Source of the DNA: Marthasterias glacialis
Lineage: Eukaryota > Echinodermata > Asteroidea > Forcipulatida > Asteriidae
DNA: 64,000 nt
Assembly: GCA_911728455.2 (NCBI GenBank)
Contig: OU452222.1
Coordinates: forward strand, 19,354,559 to 19,418,558
Reading direction: 5' to 3'
A program made the translations under genes and the position numbers. Below, piece by piece: positions 43,401 to 49,217 of this stretch. Each line of letters begins with the position of its first letter. The stretch's first letter is position 1. The notes under the pieces were generated by a model. The model did no database searches. It worked only from the letters and a program-made list of their open reading frames with translations, and was not told where the DNA came from.

Positions 43401-46400
43401 TTTGACATTTTATTGTACGCATTTGGCCATTTCAAATAGTCCTCCCTGTGTGACGTCACAGCGCAGCGCCCTCAATGGCAAGTGCATTTTCAATTCACCA
43501 AATATCAAAAACAGCTTTAAAAGTAGAGTATGCTTTCACACCGAATAGCACTGCATTTATTATTTGGAGGAAAAAAACCAAAAATTTGGAGAAAGATACT
43601 ACCTTGTAATTGCATTCCCAAAGCCCATATTATTGTGACCACGGGGCTGTTCAACAGAACAGGGGACCCTTTTTTACAACGTATTATTTCAGAGAAGATT
43701 GTTTTATTGGACATTTGATATAGATTTCCTGGTACTATGCCCTTGATCCTGTGATGTGTAACCCATCTGGCAGACACCTCAAGCAAGGAGGTTAAGACTT
43801 CTTAACTTGAAGTTTCAACAACTAAGTATTTGGTCTGGGTGAATACGTCATCACTCAAATAAAAAAAGGTCTTTCTCCAAGCTTGAAGCCCCTGGGTTTT
43901 GGGGTTAAATCAAGTACCACATCGGCACCGCTTGAGGGATACACTATGTCCCTTTCCGATCACGATGTTCAAGATTCAAACTTATCGTTTCCTATTTAGT
44001 TACTATTATTATTATTATTATTATTATTAAAGACATTTTAAACATTTGTCTCGCATTATATTTGTCCTTTCTCGTACTCCATGCATGCAGGGCCTAATTT
44101 CAGAGAGCTGCCTACGTACAAAAACGAGCTAAGCGCAACAAAATCATGCTTGCCAGAAAAAGTTTACCAACCAAACTTTCACATCACATCTACCATCTGT
44201 AACTCGTACCCTGCTAATTTTTGCTGAGTAGAAAATGTTTAAGCAACATTTGGTCAGTTTGCAAGGCCAACCTCTCTTTAAAAAGTCAACAACAAAAAAA
44301 TTACTTAATGGAAAGATGTGTATAATTTACAGTTCTTGGTGTTTTACGCCAGGGTTGAAGCTATGTTTAACTATTAGACCTCCACTTAACTATCAATGGT
44401 GGTTGTGAACATTACAACCTCTCTCTCACAACAATGCAGCGCATAAGAAAGTAAAATATTGAGGGCACGGTTGTGAATCTCAGGTTGGGTAAATTACAGT
44501 CTCGCTTTCAGAATCATCATCCAGCGCATATGAAAACAAAATCCAAAAGGGCATGGTTGTGAGTCCGAGGTTGTGACAATTACAGCCTCACTCTCACAAC
44601 CATTCAGCGCATAAAAGAGTGAGGGAATGCAACGGGCATTGTTCTGAATCTGATATCCTCGCTTTCAAATTTTAACACTGCGATAGAAGGCGAATGACGA
44701 CGAGACTAATAAATCCCCAGCCAAATTCACACACTGAAATACGACCCTGACAGCCCTATACCTATGACCCGGAAAAGATGTCAGACGCATTCGACACTGA
44801 CGTTTCCATAAACAAATTGACAGCGGTTCGTGACACTGATTCGATCTGACTCAAGCTTTTTCCGGATCAGTGAGGCTCTCTGCGACCTAGTTAGAATGTG
44901 TGACCTTTTGACCTGTCATCCGGGTCTGTTTTTTTTGACCCCCTTAGTTGGATTGTTTTTGATCCATGGTGAGGGGGGGGGTGCAAATGATAAGCACAAG
45001 GTGTGGTCAAAAGGATTTCCCATTGACCCATACCGTAGTAAATAAAACACGTTAAAAGTCCCAATTATTTTTACTATGTGTCGCGGAACTCTCTCTCTCT
45101 CTCTCTTGCAAATAGCTCTGAGTTGATTCAAAATATATAAATCTAATTTGGTTATTTGACTGTGACATTCGCTTGAGATCCCAATACCTTTAAACAAACA
45201 TTTCCAAGTTGAGGAAACCATTTGGGGTTATGTGGTATCATCTCCACTTCCACACCAAATGTAAAAAATATATCTGAAAACCACTAAACCGCTACCGGTA
45301 GTCTTCCGAAATGTAAACTGATCAAAACCTCAAGTTACTGCGATTTGCATGATGGTTATGAATCAGGTTTCTGTATTGGTGCGATCTTTCCCTTGAGATA
45401 TAGACCTTATGCACTGACATCATCCAGCCGCCATCTTCGGAGCAACACGACGATGAAACAATGGAAACGCACCGATTTGTACGCACGGCGCACAGGATTG
45501 GCCAATGAACAACCTGCTCTTGACCTCTAGGCGAGGGCGCCCTACTGAAATGACGTCATAAGCATAAGGCCCATTACAACTGTTCGAAGGTTTTTGCCTT
45601 TTAACTGTGCCCAATTTCATGGCGCTGGTTACCAAAAACGTCTACGCTTACGGCGCCCTGTAAAGCGCTTACTCCTGTGGGCCGTGACTGGGTGCACGTG
45701 CTGAATTCCGAAGTAAGCAGAGCCATGCAAATTGGGCCCTGGTCAGCGGCCCGCTTAACGGCTCGAATGTTGTTGTTTTTTCGGACTCAGTTTTTTGAGG
45801 TTGCTTTTGTGAACCTTTTCCTTTGCGTTAAGGCATATGACAATCTCATAAAGATTTTGAAGGGCAGAAAATAATGTAACTTGATGTATTCTGGGATTTT
45901 CAAATTAAAGTTTTATAATATATTTATTTGTAAACCTGTAACGACCCATGTCGGTACGTGAGTGGCTTTTTGTGTTATTTCCTCTATTTTGTTTTCTTTC
46001 TCTGTAAATACATCAGGGCAGTTAGTGTATCCAACCGCTGGGGGGGGGGGGGTGGTAGTCACGGTCAAAACTCCACGCCTGTACGAAAACCGGCCTCAAC
46101 CTTATTTTCTGCTCTGCATATTACGTTGACAGTCTCCTTACGTTATGAGTACCAATTGCATTGTTAAAATAGTCCTATTGTTTGTGTTGAGTTTTGTATT
46201 TTATACTCAACTCGGGGGGGGGGGGGTAACTTAATCATAGAAACCGTCCCTACCCCCTTCCCCGTTAGTGAAAATCTTGGATAAACCAACAACTGAATGT
46301 TGATAACTACCGCCTATTGAGAGTGTAGTATGAAAGCATCACGTCGTATTGAGAATGGTGCCACTTAGGCCGTTTACGAAACCACGGCTTGGTCTTGGGC

Positions 46401-46779
46401 TCCGTCCCGCCTGTTTGAATTCCCGTAAGGAAAGCACTACGTTTTCAAAATAACTGACAGGGCCTAAGCCCGAGCCCAAGCCCAAGCCGTGGTTTCGCAA
46501 ACGGCCTTAGATTCCACTCTACACTGAGGACACTGTCAGACCAATAAGAGTATCGAAGGAGACCATATCACTGTCATTCGAAGCTTTAAATCTGTCTAGC
46601 TTCTATAAATTGGTAAACTAACTGTAACAGATTACCGTATTCTTTATGTAAAAAGGCGGGTTGTCATGAGCTTCAGGCAGAAAACAAAACAACTATTGAA
46701 TGAGGCAAAAACTTACCTGGAGAGTAATGCAGACTAAGAAAGAGATTAAGAGGCAGCGGTAGTGAGATCTGGCAGTCAT
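4262..46779 (-). CDS. Gene A: secreted astacin metalloprotease with twelve ShKT modules and a basic tail (21 spliced coding exons)
   Basis: Spliced model read by eye: 21 exons, 2763 coding bases, 920 aa, all splice phases compatible. Order: signal peptide (about aa 1-21), prodomain (22-81) ending in RTKR, astacin catalytic domain (82-276), twelve ShKT modules (277 to about 851), Lys/Arg-rich tail (852-920). The zinc site HELMHALGFRH is at aa 173-183 and the Met-turn SLMHY at 228-232. The four Cys expected in an astacin domain are present. Astacins are secreted endopeptidases made as zymogens. Astacin plus ShKT proteins are known from cnidarians and nematodes, usually with one or two modules; twelve is unusual. 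Substrate unknown. Exon 1, exon 9 donor, exon 14 acceptor and the last junction are the least certain parts. Confidence 0.85.
5375..5493 (-). CDS. Gene A exon 20: ShKT module 12
   Basis: The exon follows TATTTCAG. It has six ShKT Cys (CTDTHKQCAKWAKRGYC and KVSCDAC) and then DIEE. With the donor GAG/GTAACC it leaves in phase 0, which matches the basic-tail exon. Without splicing the frame continues VTFVPGV and stops at 5351-5353, giving a shorter C-terminus. Confidence 0.9.
5940..6165. repeat. TGACCC/GGGTCA-rich segment
   Basis: Many copies of TGACCC, GGGTCA and GACCCG in both orientations within about 225 bases, in the intron between gene A exons 19 and 20. A similar composition recurs at 16925-17150 and 44690-44950. 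It may be a degenerate repeat family; the hexamer also resembles nuclear-receptor half-sites. Confidence 0.45.
6386..6508 (-). CDS. Gene A exon 19: ShKT module 11
   Basis: A 123-base phase 1-1 exon after CTACAAACAG. It has six ShKT Cys (CFDKTPDCRTWAKRGDC and AMSCGNC). The donor is GTTCGT, the third use of this rare form in the gene. Confidence 0.9.
6961..7074 (-). CDS. Gene A exon 18: ShKT module 10
   Basis: The shortest module exon, 114 bases, phase 1-1, between TCCAATAG and GTAAGT. It has six ShKT Cys (CRDYHPHCPIWSKTGNC and RKSCGYC) and almost no linker. Confidence 0.9.
9360..9565. repeat. Dispersed GCTTAGCA-type repeat
   Basis: AGAGCTGCTTCT, then GCTAAGCAAAACTTAGCAG, ending GCGCTTAGCAAG. 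Related stretches occur near 3040-3200, 5740-5850, 19410-19450, 23310-23450, 25790-25960 and 44090-44290, with shared phrases such as GTTAAGCAACATTTTCTGCT. An interspersed non-coding family of unknown class. Confidence 0.5.
9654..9839 (-). CDS. Gene A exon 17: ShKT module 9 with long linker
   Basis: A 186-base phase 1-1 exon between GCAATCAG and GTATGG. It has six ShKT Cys (CEDRYRRCKRLAESGAC and PLSCGFC). The Trp usual after the second Cys is Leu here. The linker, about 25 residues, has two potential N-glycosylation sites (NFT and NDT). Confidence 0.92.
9957..10389 (+). repeat. Pair of direct repeats, AGACTAATTCAGGGTCAGCTT
   Basis: GGCTAGACTAATTCAGGGTC plus AGCTT occurs near 9961 and again as GACTAGACTAATTCAGGGTC near 10360, in the intron between gene A exons 16 and 17. 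About 400 bases separate them. Confidence 0.5.
10778..10906 (-). CDS. Gene A exon 16: ShKT module 8
   Basis: A 129-base phase 1-1 exon between TTTTTAG and GTAGGA. It has six ShKT Cys (CTDVYKRCSAWAAAGEC and RESCDRC) and a short linker. Confidence 0.92.
11070..11255. repeat. Degenerate minisatellite, GGGGCTACATTTA unit
   Basis: Repeated forms of GGGCTACATTTAG and its inverse CTAAATGTAGCCC (also TAAATGTAGGCT, GGGCTACGTCTAAG) fill this stretch of intron between gene A exons 15 and 16. Confidence 0.6.
11819..12083. mobile_element. Near-perfect 265-base palindrome (hairpin MITE)
   Basis: Two arms of about 120 bases (TATGTGACTCAGCCTGTG... on the left, its inverse on the right) around a loop of about 20 bases. 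Arms match almost throughout, for example AAACTCTGTAGAGGTCAGTG against CACTGACCTCTACAGAGTT. The high arm identity suggests a recent insertion or gene-conversion upkeep. It lies in the intron between gene A exons 15 and 16. Confidence 0.85.
12456..12614 (-). CDS. Gene A exon 15: ShKT module 7
   Basis: A 159-base phase 1-1 exon between TGGTCACAG and GTACTA. It has six ShKT Cys (CADILRSCPLWAESGEC and KKSCRVC) after a short Ser/Arg pre-linker. Confidence 0.9.
13246..13330. repeat. Short inverted repeat with GAGAGTGAAATTTTCACTCT
   Basis: AGTGAGTTTCACTCTC on one side and GAGAGTGAAATTTTCACTCT then ACTCAGTGAGT on the other can fold back. Possibly a decayed MITE. Confidence 0.4.
14304..14447 (-). CDS. 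Gene A exon 14: ShKT module 6
   Basis: A phase 1-1 exon ending at GTAATT. It has six ShKT Cys (CEDRYSLCDYWSKEGDC and PISCGYC). The acceptor is uncertain: AAAACAG gives a start at 14447, and CCAG 21 bases further upstream (14468) would add seven in-frame residues. Neither has a strong pyrimidine tract. Confidence 0.85.
14619..14754. mobile_element. MITE, GGTGGCAGCAGACTTTCCAGG ends (copy 1)
   Basis: Left end ACTTTGGGGGCC plus AGGTGGCAGCAGACTTTCCAG is inverted at the right end as CTGGCAAAGTCTGCTGCCGCC. The interior carries TTCTCGGAATTGTGCGCATG. A second copy is at 25228-25377. Confidence 0.75.
15855..16024 (+). mobile_element. tRNA-derived SINE fragment
   Basis: It carries the B-box-like GGGTTCAAATCCCGG followed by GGGCAAGACACTTATGAT and TGCTTCTCATCACC, phrases shared with the other SINE copies in the window. 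Non-coding. Confidence 0.6.
16281..16385 (+). repeat. Short tandem repeat, AAGCCGACTTGGTGAGATA
   Basis: Variants of AAGYCGACTTNNTNAGAT occur about four times in 105 bases, in the intron between gene A exons 13 and 14. Confidence 0.5.
17232..17402 (-). CDS. Gene A exon 13: ShKT module 5
   Basis: A 171-base phase 1-1 exon after TTCCGCAG. It opens with a basic pre-linker (ASSRKPYRRQ), then six ShKT Cys (CRNKERKCDKWADAGRC and LKSCGMC). The donor at this end is GTTCGT. Confidence 0.9.
17630..17989. mobile_element. MITE, TACAGGATTGGTAAAG family (copy 1)
   Basis: Aligns along its length with 42353-42752: CTGTGAAAATTTGGGCT, TTTCGATTGTTACA, CCGAAATCAGCTG, ATATTTCACAGAAAAA. The ends are inverted (TACAGGATTGGTAAAG and TGCCAATCATGTATAGTGCC). 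Non-coding. Confidence 0.7.
18145..18306 (-). CDS. Gene A exon 12: ShKT module 4
   Basis: A 162-base phase 1-1 exon between CTCTTTCAG and GTAAAT. It has six ShKT Cys (CRDLHPLCHIW, GVC, ENC, ALSC, WRC). The linker is long and has two potential N-glycosylation sites (NQT and NDT). Confidence 0.9.
18486..18664. mobile_element. MITE, ATAGACCTTTATCATG ends (copy 1)
   Basis: Inverted ends ATAGACCTTTATCATG and CATGATAAAGGTCTAT, with CAACCATCTTGGTCATG mirrored by CAAGATGGCCGCAC. A near-identical copy is at 48571-48748. A diverged piece lies near 8676-8745. Confidence 0.8.
19134..19283. mobile_element. Inverted-repeat element with GGCTAC hexamers
   Basis: Left GTGTCCGAATTGGCGGCTAC with further GGCTACAGCTA units, right GTAGTCGTAGCCGCCAATCG. 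It resembles the AGGCCNTTT-ended family in having hexamer repeats beside the termini. Confidence 0.5.
19781..19984. mobile_element. MITE, GGCCTATTGACC ends
   Basis: Ends GCCTATTGACC and GGTCAATAGGC are inverted. The right part, GATGATGACGTCAGGTGAAT, recurs at 20625-20655 and 61790-61822, and the left part (GCGCGGCGACTGCGT) at 61290. Two related copies are therefore near 20460-20655 and 61267-61822. Confidence 0.6.
20095..20238 (-). CDS. Gene A exon 11: ShKT module 3
   Basis: A 144-base phase 1-1 exon between TGTTTTAG and GTATGA. It has six ShKT Cys (CYDDSSLCSEWQQLGEC and RKSCGVC). The linker is acidic (ETDRDYDIGDG). Confidence 0.92.
20750..20887 (-). CDS. Gene A exon 10: ShKT module 2
   Basis: A 138-base phase 1-1 exon between CTTTTTCAG and GTGAGA. 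It has six ShKT Cys (CRDYSNGCEEWASTGEC and KMSCGYC) and then a hydrophilic His/Ser/Lys linker. Confidence 0.93.
21670..21804 (-). CDS. Gene A exon 9: ShKT module 1
   Basis: A phase 1-1 exon after ATCGACAG. It has six Cys in ShKT spacing: CYDTDKENC, then GEC, KYC, PFSC and ETC, with the usual W after the second Cys. A linker (NKADYGGG) follows. The donor is ambiguous: GTTCGT at this end, or GTGGAG six bases earlier (exon end 21676). Both keep the frame. Confidence 0.88.
21885..22050 (+). repeat. Tandem repeat, GGTTTTGTGGTTTATGGTTTG
   Basis: About five degenerate units of roughly 30-38 bases (GTTTTGTGGTTTA then TGGTTTGTCA or similar) sit between gene A exons 8 and 9, the boundary between catalytic domain and ShKT array. 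Confidence 0.65.
22184..22402 (-). CDS. Gene A exon 8: astacin Met-turn and end of catalytic domain
   Basis: A 219-base phase 1-1 exon between CCAATAG and GTGAGA. It contains YDYLSLMHYPTYAFSKNGG, where Met is the Met-turn and Tyr the likely fifth zinc ligand. It ends ITALYRCG; that Cys is the partner of the one in exon 6. Confidence 0.95.
23051..23229 (-). CDS. Gene A exon 7: astacin zinc-binding site
   Basis: A 179-base exon, phase 2 to 1. It starts GCWSMIGRRGGRQ and includes the second Cys pair (GCW and GGTCK). It then reads HELMHALGFRHEHNRPDR, the full astacin signature: three zinc His, catalytic Glu174, then the family R-x-D-R. The 3' splice site is ATTAG before ATGCTGG and the donor is GTAAGA. 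Same length as gene B exon 5. Confidence 0.95.
23439..23489 (+). repeat. (GTTT)n microsatellite
   Basis: About twelve GTTT units, in the intron between gene A exons 6 and 7. Confidence 0.9.
23849..24119. mobile_element. Palindromic MITE, family 1 (copy 2 of 4)
   Basis: AGACCGATCAGTTAAGCCCC at one end and GGGGCGGGGCTTAATGGATC at the other, with AAAGTCCGACAAAAGTCCGA inside. It sits about 110 bases below gene A exon 6. Confidence 0.75.
24230..24347 (-). CDS. Gene A exon 6: astacin domain, first conserved Cys
   Basis: A 118-base exon, phase 1 to 2, between GACACCAG and GTAAGT. It encodes the helix and strand before the active site, with MHRFHEKTCIIF. This Cys should pair with the Cys at the end of the catalytic domain. 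The exon has exactly the length of gene B exon 4. Confidence 0.9.
24438..24615. mobile_element. MITE, ATACACTGCA ends
   Basis: Inverted ends ATACACTGCACAAACTGGGG and CCCCAGTTTTTGCAGTGTAT, with an inner inverted pair AACACCGACATGGTGTTA and AACACCACGTCGGTGTT. Confidence 0.75.
25228..25377. mobile_element. MITE, GGCAGCAGACTTACCAGG ends (copy 2)
   Basis: Ends AACGGGAGAC plus GATGGCAGCAGACTTACCAG and the inverse CTGGAAGGTCTGCTGCCACC plus GTCTCCCGTT. TTCTCGGAAATGTGCGCATG is shared with the copy at 14619. Confidence 0.75.
25496..25765 (+). mobile_element. SINE 3' part with ATT-rich tail
   Basis: TGCAAGACACTTAACCATAA, TTGCTTCCCGTAACCCAG, then GTGCGCTATACATAAAA and ATTATTATT. It fits the SINE family seen at 15.9, 33.8 and 58.4 kb. 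Confidence 0.5.
26944..27022 (-). CDS. Gene A exon 5: activation site and N-terminus of the astacin domain
   Basis: A 79-base exon between TTTCAAACAG and GTAAGT. It reads TKRNAITDRRRLWPGG then VVPYVIDGYF, the N-terminal signature of mature astacins (W-P-x-G-V-V-P-Y). Cleavage after TKR would leave mature Asn82. Phase 0 in, phase 1 out, like the matching exon of gene B. Confidence 0.92.
28285..28455 (+). repeat. Minisatellite, about 20-base unit ACTCAATATTCCGTTCCC
   Basis: About eight consecutive variants of AACTCAATATTCCGTTCCC separated by a few bases. Further degenerate copies may extend to about 28490. Confidence 0.75.
28929..29092 (+). mobile_element. Partial MITE, AAGCCCCAGATCAACATTGG end
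   Basis: Matches one half of the elements at 57025 and 63107: CACAGATTTACATACACC, GATGGTAGAAAACTTTCC, AAGTGTTATCGTTTTTAAA. The other end is not seen. Confidence 0.6.
32324..32397 (-). CDS. Gene A exon 4: end of prodomain
   Basis: A 74-base exon, phase 1 in and phase 0 out, between TTGTGCAG and GTAAGT. It encodes an acidic stretch (IDSDIYDPTAEETR). Its last Arg joins TKR at the start of exon 5 to make RTKR, a furin-type site placed exactly where the mature protease should begin. Confidence 0.8.
32853..32960 (+). repeat. (AAGCCN)n hexamer array
   Basis: About eighteen head-to-tail hexamers, mostly AAGCCC, AAGCCT and GAGCCC/CCGGAG variants, ending near GTTCTTTCGAAAAGAGCC. The end motif and hexamers match the AGGCCCTTTTCG element family. 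It explains an apparent Ser-Pro-Arg-rich ORF. Confidence 0.8.
33082..33144 (-). CDS. Gene A exon 3: prodomain
   Basis: A 63-base phase 1-1 exon between CTTCAG and GTAATA. It encodes an acidic segment containing ETIIEQNEEIFE. The end joined to exon 4 reads IFEG, which resembles the FxGD aspartate-switch region that keeps astacin zymogens inactive, but the Asp is not in the expected place. Confidence 0.75.
33779..34165 (+). mobile_element. SINE with 5S rRNA-derived head
   Basis: The head reads AAGTTAAGCACC, then GGTTAGTAAATGGATGGGAG and ACC, matching the internal promoter region of 5S rRNA in order. The body reads TCCTTCGGATGGGACGTAAA, CCCAGAACACTTATCGT, GGTGTTTCTGGTTTGGC. The 3' end is GCGCAATATAAATGGAAA and an ATT-rich tail. 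The body is shared with the tRNA-headed copy at 58408. Confidence 0.75.
34850..34985 (-). repeat. Dispersed repeat with a conserved coding-like frame (copy 1)
   Basis: On the minus strand, one frame reads RGRSRFAFVYKTNGDVAKK. Two plus-strand stretches at 39556-39700 and 39755-39885 carry very similar DNA and frames. Confidence 0.5.
35399..35432 (-). CDS. Gene A exon 2: prodomain start
   Basis: A 34-base mini-exon (EGVDVGAPAPQ plus one base) between TTTGCAG and GTAAGC. It enters in phase 0 and leaves in phase 1, fitting exons 1 and 3. It probably carries the signal-peptidase region and the start of the prosegment. It is short, so support comes mostly from splice sites and phase. Confidence 0.65.
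36130..36387. mobile_element. Palindromic MITE, family 1 (copy 3 of 4)
   Basis: TAGACCAATCCATTAAGACC at one end and GGGGCGGGGCTTAATGGATC at the other. The inner TCGGACTTTTGTCGGACTTT is the inverse of the motif in copies 1 and 2, so the interior is in the opposite orientation. Confidence 0.75.
37769..37944. mobile_element. MITE, ATAGACCTTATGCA ends (copy 1)
   Basis: Inverted ends ATAGACCTTATGCATTGACG and ATGACGTCATGTGCATAAGG. The interior GCACAGGATTGGCCAATGAA and GACGAGGGCGCCCTACT is shared with 45400-45574. Confidence 0.8.
39556..39885 (+). repeat. Two copies of a coding-like dispersed repeat
   Basis: GGCGTCCTCGCTTCG followed by TTCATGTACCTAACCAACGG or TTCGTGTGCAAAACCAATGA, each leading to GACGTCGC. 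Frames read HGRPRFAFMYLTNGDVAKK and RGRPRFDFVCKTNEDVAK. The inverse of the same unit is at 34850-34985. Confidence 0.5.
40734..40887. mobile_element. MITE, GGGGCCTTTTCCAAA ends
   Basis: Inverted ends GGGGCCTTTTCCAAACCTCG and GAGCTTTGGAAAAGGCCCC, with GGCTTGGGGCTC and CCTAAGCCGAG inside. A relative of the AGGCCCTTTTCG family. Confidence 0.7.
42353..42752. mobile_element. MITE, TTAAAGGCATTTTATACAGG ends (copy 2)
   Basis: Left TTAAAGGCATTTTATACAGG plus ATTGGTAA; right CCAACCCTGTATAATGCC plus TTTAA. Full-length relative of 17630-17989. Confidence 0.75.
44401..44660 (+). repeat. Tandem repeat with a unit of about 100 bases
   Basis: Three degenerate units, each with ATTACARCCTC or TACAGTCTCG, CTCTCACAAC or TTTCAGAATC, CAGCGCATA, then GGGCAYGGTTGTGA. 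Confidence 0.7.
44690..44950. repeat. TGACCC-rich segment
   Basis: ACGACCCTGACAG, ATGACCCGGAAAAG, CCGGATCAGTGAG, CTGTCATCCGGGTC: dense TGAC/GTCA and GACCC motifs, like 5940-6165 and 16925-17150. Confidence 0.4.
45400..45574. mobile_element. MITE, ATAGACCTTATGCA ends (copy 2)
   Basis: ATAGACCTTATGCACTGACA and ATGACGTCATAAGCATAAGG at the ends; GCACAGGATTGGCCAATGAA inside, as at 37769-37944. Confidence 0.8.
46366..46509. mobile_element. MITE, TAGGCCGTTTACGAAACC ends with AAGCCC hexamers
   Basis: Left TAGGCCGTTTACGAAACCAC then GGCTTGG; right AAGCCCGAGCCCAAGCCC then GTGGTTTCGCAAACGGCC. Lies about 210 bases downstream of the exon 1 donor of gene A. Confidence 0.75.
46717..46779 (-). CDS. Gene A exon 1: start codon and signal peptide
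   Basis: ATG at 46779 opens a 21-codon exon (MTARSHYRCLLISFLVCITL then Q) with a basic start and a hydrophobic core, typical of a secretory signal. It ends phase 0 at CAG before GTAAGT. Just upstream, a TTTTTGACAG near 46857 could be a 3' splice site of a non-coding first exon. Assignment to gene A rests on strand, phase and the lack of any other start closer to exon 2. The following intron is about 11.3 kb. Confidence 0.75.
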
Positions 46780-47400
46780 CTTGATCGTCTGATGGAGAGG
46801 AGTTATGAAGGTTCTCGTTCAAGTCCAAGTGGAATGCAGTTCCTCTCCTGTCAAAAATGTTAAGAGTGGTCTGAGGTGCTAATTGATGCTTGGATTTCGG
46901 GGGGTTTGTTTACTGCTTGTTTGAAGCTTAACTCCGTCTTAAGGCTCACGGCAAGCTGCAATTCTTTTTCTTCTCACTTGACATGTACTATCCAACTTAT
47001 AACAACCCACAGAATCTCCTCAGCCAAGTTGGCAAACCTTCTCCGGTTTTTTTTTGCTGGCTCCAGCTAGCTCCAACCAGCAAGTCGGCCGAGCTGTGTC
47101 AGCAGTTCACCGTCACCGGGGCCCTCGCCTTCTTCCCTGCACCACCACCACCGCCACACGGCACCGATCACCCACGGCACCACGCTCTGCTCACGCACTG
47201 CTACTGCTTACACACCTTGCCACCCCACACCGCAGACGAAAAGAGACAGAGTGAAGAGTGTGTACTCCTGACGACTGCGGCACGGCCAGCTGCACACACC
47301 CGAGCCCCGGATTGTAAGCCGAGCCCATATAAAATTTGACCTCCAGTCTTCGTCTAGGTCATCGAGCCCGTGACGTCCCCACACAGCCTACGCCACTTTT
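46780..47400 (-). promoter_or_regulatory. 5' flank of gene A, GC-rich
   Basis: After an ordinary stretch next to the start codon, 47080-47320 is clearly GC-richer than its surroundings and rich in CCACCACC and CGCC motifs. The position suits a promoter or 5' UTR. No clear TATA box is seen on the minus strand. The plus-strand Pro/His-rich ORF here is a composition effect. Confidence 0.35.
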
Positions 47401-47707
47401 GGCTTCCAGGCTTGGGAACGAGAGAGCTCACAGTCATGTACCCTTGACTGAAATCCACGGAAGGACATCACCTTACCACAATCCCACAATGAAGACCATC
47501 AGCTGTGGAATGTTAACAACTGTAAATTGAAGGAGTTTTTATTTTCAGCCTTACAATTTGTGGAATTCCTGCCTGCATCCTTCAAAATCCAAATGAGTTG
47601 GTTTTCTGGTAGAATTACATGTACAAGTTGGGAAAAGACATTGTTCTAAACCTCGTGATTTGTTTGTATCACCCATCTTAACAATAATAACCACGCAGTG
47701 TGTATTT

Positions 47708-48085
47708 CAGAGGCGTAACTAAAGGGGGGGGGCACGGGAGGGGGGGCACGTGCCCCCCCCCCCCAACTGATGTCCGTGCCCCCCGGATGCCCCCCCCCCC
47801 ATTTGAAATCTGGACTTATGAGGTTGAAAAATACTAGAATAAAATGATACATTTTATGAGCATTTACGTTGTAATTTCAATATTTCGAGAAGCATTCTAA
47901 ATTTTATTACACTCAGAATGTATTTTGTTTTACCTCAACACGCCAGAAAACACTACAAAGGGGCTTGTTTAGGAAAATACAGACGAAAACTACAGTTTTA
48001 ATTGGCAAAAAGTGCCCCCCTAGGAAAAATGGTGCCCCCCCCCCCTTTGTGCCCCCCTAAAAATTTTACCCTAGTTACGGCGCTG
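47708..48085. mobile_element. hAT-like non-autonomous element, CAGAGGCGTAACTA ends
   Basis: Ends CAGAGGCGTAACTAAAG and CTAGTTACGGCGCTG are short inverted repeats starting with CAG, as in hAT elements. The subterminal parts are poly-C/poly-G with GTGCCCCCC units. No transposase. Confidence 0.6.
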
Positions 48086-48570
48086 GTGTATTTATACAAT
48101 GCTGATTGATAAAACACTCGTTTTATTTCCCCAACTTTTACTTTGAACTTTGTCAAAACAGAAAAAAAACATGTTCCCCAACTATGTCATCCCACGATTC
48201 GCCGTCTCGGTACCGTATGTCAAAGTTGGCTGTAGGATCAAAAGTAACACACACCCAGTTGTTTTCTTTATTCAATTTGTCGACTCGAAAGAGTATAAAC
48301 GTCCCCAATTTAGATGTATGCGGTTTTTTTGAAGGGGTCAATTACTAAGGTCACAAAACAAACTGTTTTTGAGAACCTGGGGCCCAAGACCCTCACTGCG
48401 AAGTAAAAACACATTTGGGAGTGGACCGAGGAATTGTGTATATCATACTTGAAATAAGTTCTGTTTTTTCGTATAAGTGAATTATTTTAATCAGGATTTG
48501 TAATAATAGCCCATAGCTCTGAGGTCAGGGAGTAAATGAGTGCAAATGCTCACAAGGGAAAACGCGCATG

Positions 48571-48748
48571 ATAGACCTTGATCATGCTGCCACCATCTTG
48601 GTCATGTTCCCTGTATCCATAACAGTAATATATGCTAATATTCATTGTACAAAAAGGAACCAGACTATTTGCCCTTCCAGCCTCGGTTTGGTTACATTGA
48701 TTTGAATGGGAGAAAATCAAGATGGCCGCACCATGATAAAGGTCTATT
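48571..48748. mobile_element. MITE, ATAGACCTTGATCATG ends (copy 2)
   Basis: Closely matches 18486-18664: CCATCTTGGTCATGTTCC, CCAGCCTCGGTTTGGTTACA, CAAGATGGCCGCACCATGAT. Confidence 0.8.
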
Positions 48749-49009
48749 GCCTAAGACTTTTGGTCATTTTTCTTCGCCTACTGATATGTGGGTGTGAAGA
48801 GCCGAAAACTTCTTTGAGTTTGCGCACAAATTACAACCATGAGAAATATCAACTAACACGTCAGTTGTTTTGTGTTTTATCATGAGATGTTAGAACTATT
48901 CCTTCCGTTCAAATATGGAACTTATCACTCGTCAGCGTCACATGTAGAGGTTCAAACCGCTGTACCAACTGAATTTATATAACTAATGCAAGCGTTGACG
49001 TCATCAATA

Positions 49010-49215
49010 TACTTCAGAAAATATCAATATTTCAGCACCAATAAAATCGATTCTTTTACGAAATAAATTTTAAATTAGGGAGTAACTATAATTATTACTA
49101 GTAAACTTGCGGGTATAACCATGTATACATTTCTTTTGAAATCAATACACTTCATAAAATATCAATTTCAGCACCAATAAAATTGATTATTTTAAGAATC
49201 AATTTTAAAATTAGG
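49010..49215 (+). repeat. Tandem duplication of about 130 bases
   Basis: AAAATATCAATATTTCAGCA plus CCAATAAAATCGATT at about 49018 is repeated as AAAATATCAATTTCAGCACC plus AATAAAATTGATT at about 49155. Both are followed by AATTTTAAATTAGG-like and ACAACCATG/ATAACCATG sequence. Confidence 0.6.
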
Positions 49216-49217
49216 AT

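Larger units (their letters stand above)
35433..46716 (-). other. Gene A intron 1 (about 11.3 kb)
   Basis: No exon recognised. It holds elements at 36130, 37769, 40734, 42353, 45400 and 46366, a roughly 100-base tandem repeat at 44401-44660, a (TG)n tract near 39486, a poly-A run at 41391-41412 and (AAAT)n at 41560-41610. A missed small prodomain exon cannot be excluded. Confidence 0.6.

Noticed and set aside
46983..47339. Plus-strand Pro/His-rich ORFs of 66-118 aa upstream of gene A
   Set aside because: GC-rich composition removes stops; there are no domains or splice signals, and it lies where the gene A promoter or 5' UTR should be.
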